Below, piece by piece: positions 57,165 to 64,000 of a stretch of DNA of 64,000 nucleotides. A program made the translations under genes and the position numbers. Position 1 is the stretch's first letter; each line of letters starts with the position of its first letter. The stretch is taken from contig LSRY02000009.1 of the NCBI GenBank assembly GCA_001643675.2, positions 491,001 to 555,000 on the forward strand, in the 5' to 3' direction. A model generated the notes under the pieces. It did no database searches, had not been told where the DNA came from, and was given only the letters and a program-made list of their open reading frames with translations. Source of the stretch: Monocercomonoides exilis. Lineage: Eukaryota; Preaxostyla; Oxymonadida; Polymastigidae.

Positions 57165-58548
57165 AATTGTTTTCCAAGCTTGAAGATCGCAATGAGGAAG
57201 ATCAGAAACAAAAAATCTCTGAAATGAAGGGGATAATTGATGAAATGAATAAAGAAGAATTTAAATCCGTTATCACAAAAGAACTGTTTGACAAAATATG
57301 CAGAATATTTGAAGAAAAGAAATTACCTGCAGAGAATATGATTTTGCTATTGAAGCATGTTGGATGTGTCAATGTGCTGAAAAATGTATGGGTGCATGGT
57401 TTTGAAGAATCTTCTTTGAAGGAAAAGATAAAGAAGATGATGATTGATGAAAGTGAGAAAGATGAAGGAAAGAGAGAAAAGCTACTGGCAGATCTTTGCG
57501 AATGCTATCTTATGCTGAACATCGGGAATTCATCAGAATTATATCCAATTTGTGTGCCTTGTCTTCTGAAAGTTGCGTTGAAGAAAGAGGAAAACGAGGA
57601 GACTCAGAACGAAGCGGAAATGGCATTACTGGCTTTGTGTTGTATTTGTTCATTATCAGTGTGAACATTTCTATTTCCATTTTGATATTATAAATTTTTC
57701 TTTTTTTATTTTTTCTTTGTTTATTTTTTTCAAAGGAAATGGAGCCAAAACTTTTCCTGAATGAAACAAAAGATATCATCAAATATCATCAAGAACATCA
57801 CAATCTGACAAGGCTTGCATATCAATCTGCTTGGGAGTTTTTGATTTGCCGACTTTGGAGTCAAAAAAGCTTGGAAGATGCCATTATTGATGAGCTGCAT
57901 TTTTGTAGAGAAGCAGAAAGAGAATTAAAAGAACTGATGAAATGTGTTGATTGGAAGAGAAAAGAAGAGATAGAGAAAGGAAAAGAAACGAAAGAAGAGA
58001 TTCATTTAGTGGGATGGCTCCGAACACTGAAAATTTACTTGGAATACAGTGGATTACATGGTAAAGAACAAGTTGATCTTATAAACCTCGTTATTCAGAT
58101 TTTTCAAGAATCAAACGCTGATCAAATAGAAATACGCACCTGGTGCATGAGTATATTTAGAGGAGCAGCTGGTTGCAGAGCAGTGAAAATTAAAGACTTG
58201 CTGGAGAGTGGTGCTGCTGATGTAATCTTGGAGGAAATTTAGCAACCAACGTCGAAGGACAAAATTACATTTAATGGCTTGACATTTTTTCAGAATGTTT
58301 CAAGGAAATTAAATGGAAAGAAGAGAGAAGAAAGGAGAGATGATGAAGATGAAAAAGAAGTGGAGGAAAATGAAAAGGTTGAAAAGGATGATGAAATTGA
58401 AAAAATGAATAGGAAAGTGTTTGAAAAGTTGGAAGAAGAAGGATACGAATATTCCTTCATTAGTTTTCGAGAAAGATTTAACATTCTTAAAAGAGAAAAT
58501 TTTCGTAGTTTATCTTTGGATAGTTTTGATTATTCTGTTAATGTTTGA
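57165..58548 (+). pseudogene. YHQEH-family hypothetical protein, copy 3, with one in-frame TAG
   Basis: The first visible exon (57165-57658) encodes ELFSKLEDRNEEDQKQK, FKSVITKELFDKI, LLLKHVG and CECYLML. A 77-nt intron (57659-57735) leads to EMEPKLFLNETKDIIKYHQE, AYQSAWEFLICRL, DELHFCREAERELKEL. A TAG at 58240-58242 (ILEEI-stop-QPTSKDK) interrupts the frame. Reading beyond it, the frame stays open through a Glu/Lys-rich insertion to the conserved C-terminus (EEEGYEYSFISF...DSFDYSVNV) and TGA. The stop stands where copies 1 and 2 have Ala and Ile followed by Gln. A single nonsense codon in an otherwise well kept frame means either very recent loss, a polymorphism or sequence error, or readthrough. 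Confidence 0.65.
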
Positions 58549-59958
58549 GAAAATGAGATGAATTGATTCTTATGAATCAAAAATTTTATTTAAAGAATTA
58601 TTTCGCAATTCAACAAACAATTGAAAGAATTTATAAAAAAAAGTCTGTTTTTATTTTCATCACTGCACAATGGAACAAAGTTTGAAAAAGAATGAATGAA
58701 TAAAAAGAAAAGAATGAAAAAACTGGAAAAAGGAAATAGAAAAACAAAAACAAAAATGACTATTTGAAGGGGAAAAAGAAGAAATCTATGATTAATGCGG
58801 AGTAATGATGATCTTCAAATTAACAAAAACATAAAAATGACAACAAGTGGGAAAAAAATAAATGAAATTGAGATTTTTCGTCAGAATATTTCCAACGAAA
58901 CACTTTTGAACAAACAAGTGGAAAAAATAAATTAACTTTGTTGTTTAATAGGAAATTGACTTTTTTGATGATATTAACTGGGGCTGGGTTACAAGAATGG
59001 GAAAGAAACTATTTGTCATTAAAAGTTTTGCTTTTATGAACCGGAAGAACATGAATTAATAATTCTTATCAGTCATTCATTTCATATGGGGGAAAATATG
59101 AACTTTCAAGCTTTTTTTGCACAAAGCATGAAAAAATTGTTTCACTTATAACATATTAAACTTTATCAGATTTCAAAATAAATTAGATTTTCATATCTGT
59201 AAACAAACATCATTGAAATCAAAACCCAAAGTTTTCCAACATTTCACAAATGTCAAAAAATGAACTCATTTTTTTACAAATTTTTTGATCACAAAAAGTT
59301 AATCAAAAGTTCATAATTTTTCAAAAAAAATGCCTGAAATCAAATATTTTGTCCCATGTTGATAAAAAGATATCATATTATTTAGTTTTTTTTTATCAAT
59401 GTTTAACAAGTATTTCCACGAGCTTTTGAAATTAAGTTCTTTGAATGTTAACATTGTTTTTTACAAATTCTTATTCGCGTTTTTGGAAATTCTTGAAACT
59501 ATCGATATTTATTTTTCCAACAATTTTCACTCATCGTATAAATAAAATAAAATAGAAATCTTGAAGGAATAAGTTAATTTTTTTCAGAAATTCATAAAAC
59601 GTGATTGAAAAATAAATTAGTGTCGCAAATATAAAATGTGGAATTAAATACTTATAAAAACTTTATTAATCAATGTCAAACATTGATAAAAAAATACCAA
59701 AGAATTTGATATTTTATCATCAGAATAAAAAAGAAAAAACTTTTTTCCAGATGCATTATTTTCCAATATAACAAAATTGTTTGTGTGCTTGTTTCATTTT
59801 TTTAAACAGAATTTATCGCGAGATGAGAAAAAAGTTTGGATTCAATAAAAACAAGGTTCAAATAAAAATCAAACCCTAAATAAATTAAATAAATCGAATT
59901 TTGAATCTTTTTGATAATATAGAATGAAGAAAATTTGAATGACTGATATATGTTGCAG
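58549..59958. other. AT-rich intergenic DNA, nothing recognised
   Basis: 1.4 kb with no ORF of note, no RNA gene and no clear repeat. Confidence 0.6.
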
Positions 59959-61015
59959 ATCACAACTTTAAGAAACATTCAGAAACTCGTTTTTATTAAG
60001 ATTTTTTGTGATATAATAATTTTATATACTTTAATAATTCATGATAGGGGTGAATATTTCATTTCTGTAATTCCGTTTTTTTTATGAAAAAAATCAAATT
60101 TTCAAAAACATTGTGGTTATGATCAATTATTTGGGGGATTATTTTTGAAATTATATCTTTTTTCTGGGTGTTGATTTTTCAAAAATTGTTTGTTTTTTAA
60201 AAGAAAATTTTAAAATTCAAAAGAGATAAAGCATGATAATTGTTTCCGAATTCATATGGTTTTTCCGAATCAAAGATAAAAATGTATTCAATAGGCCTTT
60301 TCACATTTCAATTTTTTGATTTGTATTCTTGAAAAATTTTTGCACAGAAATTTTTGTATGAAAAAATTTGATTTTTAAAATAATCACCCGTATTTCAAAT
60401 AATATTTATCGAAATCAATTTATAAAAAGAGTTGTTTCAAATTTTTTATGAAATATTTTCCTTTTTTTCTTTGACAAACAAATGAAAATAGAAGTGAGCA
60501 CTTTATTCAAATATTTATTTTTTTTTCATTTTATCAAACACGTGAAAAAGTGATTATTTGATTTTAACCCTAACACTTTTTTAAAAAAAATGAAAAAATT
60601 TTTTCACAAACCATAAACCTTATATATTGGTTCGGGAGAAAACCATAAAGCAAAAGGAAATCCAATGAGTTCATTTTCACGTATTTTATTCCTTAAAAAC
60701 AATAAAATATAACAAACAAAAAAGAACTTCGAATTACTTAAATTCACATGCTTTGAATTGAAAGATTTTGACAAACAAACCAATTTGAACGAAACTGTGA
60801 AATTTCCAAAAATTGTTAAATTATCAAACAAAAATTTTAGATTTCAATTTGATCATAACCGCAATATTTTCGAAAATTTGATTTTTTTCATGGAAAAAAC
60901 GGAATTACAGAAATGAAAAATTCACACCTAGCATGTTTATAATATTATAACAAATCATTCTGTCACAAAAAATCTGAATAAAAACGAGTTTCTGAATGTT
61001 TCTTAAAGTTGTGAT
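59959..61015. repeat. Second foldback element, about 165-bp arms
   Basis: The left arm 59959-60127 begins ATCACAACTTTAAGAAACAT. The right arm, about 60850-61015, is its reverse complement, ending ATGTTTCTTAAAGTTGTGAT. Arms contain CAGAAACTCGTTTTTATT and, at the inner end, GTGGTTATGATCAA. The 0.7-kb interior carries a MITE immediately beside the left arm. Confidence 0.75.
60133..60389 (+). mobile_element. MITE family 1, copy 3 (257 bp), nested in the foldback
   Basis: Begins GGGGGATTATTTTTGAAATT and ends AAAATAATCACCC. Preceded by ATTT and followed by GTATTT, consistent with an ATTT duplication shifted by two bases. Same length as copies 1 and 2. Confidence 0.72.
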
Positions 61016-61030
61016 TAACCAATTAATTAA

Positions 61031-61100
61031 GCCTTTGCAACAAGAGATTTTTTTGATTTATGTGTCGGTCAAAGATGATGTGCAATATCGAGTTCGCATT
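61031..61100 (+). mobile_element. Degenerate fragment of the CCTTTGCGAC / TCGGTCGA family
   Basis: GCCTTTGCAACAAGAG, then GTGTCGGTCAAAGA and ATCGAGTTCG follow the motif order of the fragment at 9393-9457. It lies just outside the second foldback. Confidence 0.4.
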
Positions 61101-61984
61101 TTTTCGTTTTTTTTCACTGTATTCGGAAATTTTGGTGACTTTTTAATATTTTTGTCATTATCAATTTTTAATTATAAAATAGATAAATTACCTATTTCAA
61201 GTATTCATTTTTATTGTATTAAAGTACCATAATTTCAACATTGATATTTTTATTGTTGGAGAAATAATCCTTTCTGGCTGTATTTTTGAGTACACTCGTT
61301 TCAGATGAATGGCATTTTCAAATTATAAGCTTTCAAACAAATGTGTGAGATTTTAACTTTTTGTATCTTCAAACTGGCTATTAAATAATAAAGCGAAATA
61401 TATTGATCATTAACTTTTTGTTCTTTATTTGATAAATAAATTAAACTTCAGATTTAACTTTTTCCAACTACAAGAAATCAGCACGTTGTAATATTGGAAT
61501 TGCTCGATTTAATATTTTCGCATTATTTCAAAGATTTGTTTGAGAATAAAGAATGTACAAATGACGTCTTAACAATCAATATTTTACTATTTCAAATTGT
61601 TGAATATTTCAATTTTAGTTTTAGTGTTTTAAAAAATGAACTTTCAAAGATATTTTTGCAAGTTCATTTTTTTTAACTGCTTTATTAACTTATGTTACCT
61701 AAGTTTGAAAATATTTTTTTTTAAATTTCTTGTCATTTCGATGATAATAAAACATTCAAACAAGAATTATCTATTGACTTTGAACTCAACAAATCTTTTC
61801 GAATGCAAATAATCCAATAAATAAATATAATTATTTTCCAACCTTGTTACTAAAAATTAAATGCGTTCAAAAAGTTTGTTTTAACATTGAATTGAAGTTT
61901 TGAAAAGTGACTAATATAATTGTGATTTGTGAAAGGTTTTTATATGAGTTGAACTGTGATATTTGTGTTTTTGTTTCGAATTAA
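61101..61984. other. AT-rich intergenic DNA, nothing recognised
   Basis: No coding sequence, RNA gene or repeat recognised. Confidence 0.5.
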
Positions 61985-63631
61985 TCAGATGGTTGGAAAA
62001 GGAGGAGATGCGTGATTGTAATAAATGAGCTTGAACTTGAAAAATGAATGAGCGTTTCATTAACACAGAATATTGAAAAAAACAGCCAAACAAATAATAG
62101 AATCCCTTCGTTTAAAGTTATCGACTGTTCATTTTCGAGCACACGAATTAATGAAACAAAGATGGAGCTAGTGTTAAGGTCTCATTTGATAATTCCATAA
62201 AACGCTTTTTGGATGAGTGTGCAATGAAGAGTATCAAAAGCGCTTATTGCGCAGAAAAAGGAGGAATGAAAGTGGTGGTGAAGATTGAAGAATCATTTTT
62301 GAAAAATCAATGATTGCTCTTTTTCGATTTGAACGTGCTCGACGGAATCAGAGCGTAGTGGAGAGCTGTTTATCAATGGAGCCGATCCAAATGTTAACTA
62401 TGCTGATGAAACTCAGATACCATGCCTGAGGATTTTCATTGTGAATATCATGTTTTGTATGAATGAGGCTTTTGTTGGGAAAGATATATTCATCAAATGC
62501 TACTCAATTATTCGACAGATCAACGAAACGATGTTTGCTTTGAACTTCAACCAGGAATCATTGAACTCAGACAACTCCATCTGCGGGAGGGATGTTGAGG
62601 GTGAGACAGATGTTGATCTGATTCCGCTGATAACATTCTTTTATGGGCTTCAAGTGTTTTTGAACGGGTCAGGGGCGGATGGCAGACGATGTGGGGCTCA
62701 GACCAATCCTTGTTCCAGTATCAATTGTGGGATTGACCACATTGAGCAAGGTGTGATGAATGCGATTCTGATTGACGGAGAAGGAGTTGTTTCTGGCGAC
62801 TGTGTGATTGGGGATCTGAATGTGAATTCATTCAAAAATTCCCAAGCGATTGTGAAGTTGAAATCGGATATTGAAAAATCAGCAGAGAATGATTGCGTCA
62901 TGGAGTTTGTGAATGAAATCGCTGTGGAGAAGTGCTCATTCGAGTTTGAAGATGGATTTGAAGCAACTCACTTTTATCATTTCAAAGTGAAGGACGGATC
63001 AATGGAGATACAAAAATGTGAATTCTGTACAACCGAAACTGAATAAAAAGTGAACAGTTCAGTTGTGAGTGTGGAAAGAAGAGAGCTGAGGATATTTGAT
63101 TCAGCATTCAGGAATCTTCATTCATCAGCATAAGTGCTTTCATTTTGTGAAGAGTCAAAAGTGGAAGTGGTTGAGACAATCATCACAAACATTGAATGTG
63201 AAAGCGATGTGGTAATGGTGGGAGGCAAAGCGAAAGTGGAAATGAAAGAGATGGTTATTGAAAATGTGAGCGTTCTGTCGGAAGGGTGTGCTATCGGAAT
63301 GGAAGAAGCTGAGCAAGAGGTGAGCGTGCTGTACTGCTCGTTTGGAAAATGCGAGAATTCGGTGAACAAGGGAAGCATGATGCAGATCGGGAATTCAAAG
63401 AATGTGAGGATTGAGGTGTGTGTGTTTGATGGAGAAAGAGAAGATGAAATAGTCAATGAAAAAAACAATAGAAAAGAAGGATTGTGCAAATGGAATGGGT
63501 CATTGGTTGATATTGAGAACAGCTATGTGGAGATGAGGGAAACAACAATCAGAAATAGCAAGATAGGTGGGTTGTGTGTAAGCGGAGGAAGTGCAGAAGA
63601 TAATGAGAGACGGAGTTCGGACTTTGATTGA
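61985..63631 (+). pseudogene. Beta-helix surface gene fragment (pseudogene 3)
   Basis: From about 61985 to 62365 a badly decayed version of the family is readable in pieces (KVIDCSFSSTRI, DECAMKSIKSAYC, EKGGMKVVVKIEESFLKNQ) with stops and frame changes. From 62366 to 63595 it is suddenly near-identical to pseudogene 2 (GKDIFIKCYS, CGAQTNPCSSINCG, LCKWNGSLVDIENSYVE), with the same TAA codons at 63044 and 63131. It ends at 63631 without the YPS..RRN domain, membrane helix or kinase-like tail. Confidence 0.8.
62366..63595 (+). repeat. Near-identical tract, partner of 51926-53155 (inverted)
   Basis: Position p here corresponds to 115521 minus p in pseudogene 2. The switch from decayed to near-identical sequence at 62366 is abrupt. 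Confidence 0.88.
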
Positions 63632-63782
63632 AGATATAAAAAGAAAAGAAATTATTGAGATAATGGAGAAGATGTGGTTTGATGAGTCAAATGTCAGACA
63701 TTGATTGGTTAAGGTTGAAAAATGCTCTTCAAAATGCAATGAAGAATAAAGAATAACAAAACAAGACAAAACAAAAACAATT

Positions 63783-63783
<1 letters not shown>

Positions 63784-63850
<67 letters not shown>
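63784..63850. repeat. Poly-A followed by (GA)n
   Basis: About 33 A followed by about 17 GA units. Confidence 0.95.
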
Positions 63851-63853
<3 letters not shown>

Positions 63854-64000
63854 AAAATGAGTGGTAATAATTCGTTTCTGATCATGCTTTTAAACAAAAG
63901 GGTGCTTTGGAAAAAAGTAGTTTCGAACTTATTTAATTTTTTCTAAAATTGTTTTTTTGATTCACAAATTTTAATTATTAAATATTGCTCAAAGAAAGGA
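63851..64000. other. AT-rich end of window
   Basis: Nothing recognised in the last 150 bases. Confidence 0.5.

Overview
The window looks like nuclear DNA of a protist. It is very AT-rich between genes and carries short GT-AG introns (about 42-135 nt; donors often GTTTGT, GTATGT or GTATGA), two eukaryotic tRNA genes, an SRP68 gene, a Cdc20/Fizzy WD40 gene, and pogo- and hAT-type DNA transposons. Very large Ser-rich secreted right-handed beta-helix proteins, and a Lys/Glu-rich family with the motifs YHQEH and CECYLLL, are what I associate from memory with oxymonads (Metamonada, Preaxostyla), most likely Monocercomonoides. That assignment is inference. The long intact genes need only the standard genetic code.

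Layout. 0.2-1.8 kb: SRP68 on the minus strand, 3' end not resolved. 2.0-7.4 kb: intact beta-helix surface protein 1 (1,772 aa). 7.4-10 kb: gene-poor DNA with a MITE, a hairpin element and a poly-T tract. 10.0-13.2 kb: a decayed Gln/Lys/Ser-rich gene on the minus strand with many in-frame stops. 13.5-14.3 kb: a small repeat element, then tRNA-His(GUG) on plus and tRNA-Ile(UAU) on minus. 14.4-24.4 kb: intact giant beta-helix surface protein 2 (3,324 aa). 24.9-25.6 kb: a small secreted Cys-rich protein. 25.9-27.1 kb: Cdc20/Cdh1-like WD40 protein. 27.4-30.6 kb: a foldback repeat with an apparently intact pogo/Tigger-like transposon inserted in one arm. 31-38.6 kb: a broken beta-helix gene with a kinase-like tail. 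39.6-41 kb: gene debris. 41.6-45 kb: two convergent members of the YHQEH family, one with a MITE lying inside what may be a new intron. 45.2-46.4 kb: two more repeat elements. 46.5-49.6 kb: frameshifted hAT transposase. 50-54.2 kb: a second broken beta-helix/kinase-like gene (minus). 56.1-56.5 kb: a gene remnant. 57.2-58.5 kb: third YHQEH family member, with one nonsense codon. 58.5-62 kb: gene-poor DNA with a second foldback and a nested MITE. 62-63.6 kb: a third beta-helix pseudogene fragment.

How it fits together. Two full-length surface proteins coexist with three dead or dying relatives. The dead copies share two tracts of near-identity (about 0.63 and 1.23 kb, both in inverted orientation), and the identical stop codons lie inside these tracts. 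This points to recent gene conversion or segmental duplication among pseudogenes. Small transposons (at least three repeat families, two foldbacks, pogo, hAT) fill the spaces, nest in one another and in one case sit inside a gene. SRP68, Cdc20-like and the tRNAs are the only housekeeping genes recognised.
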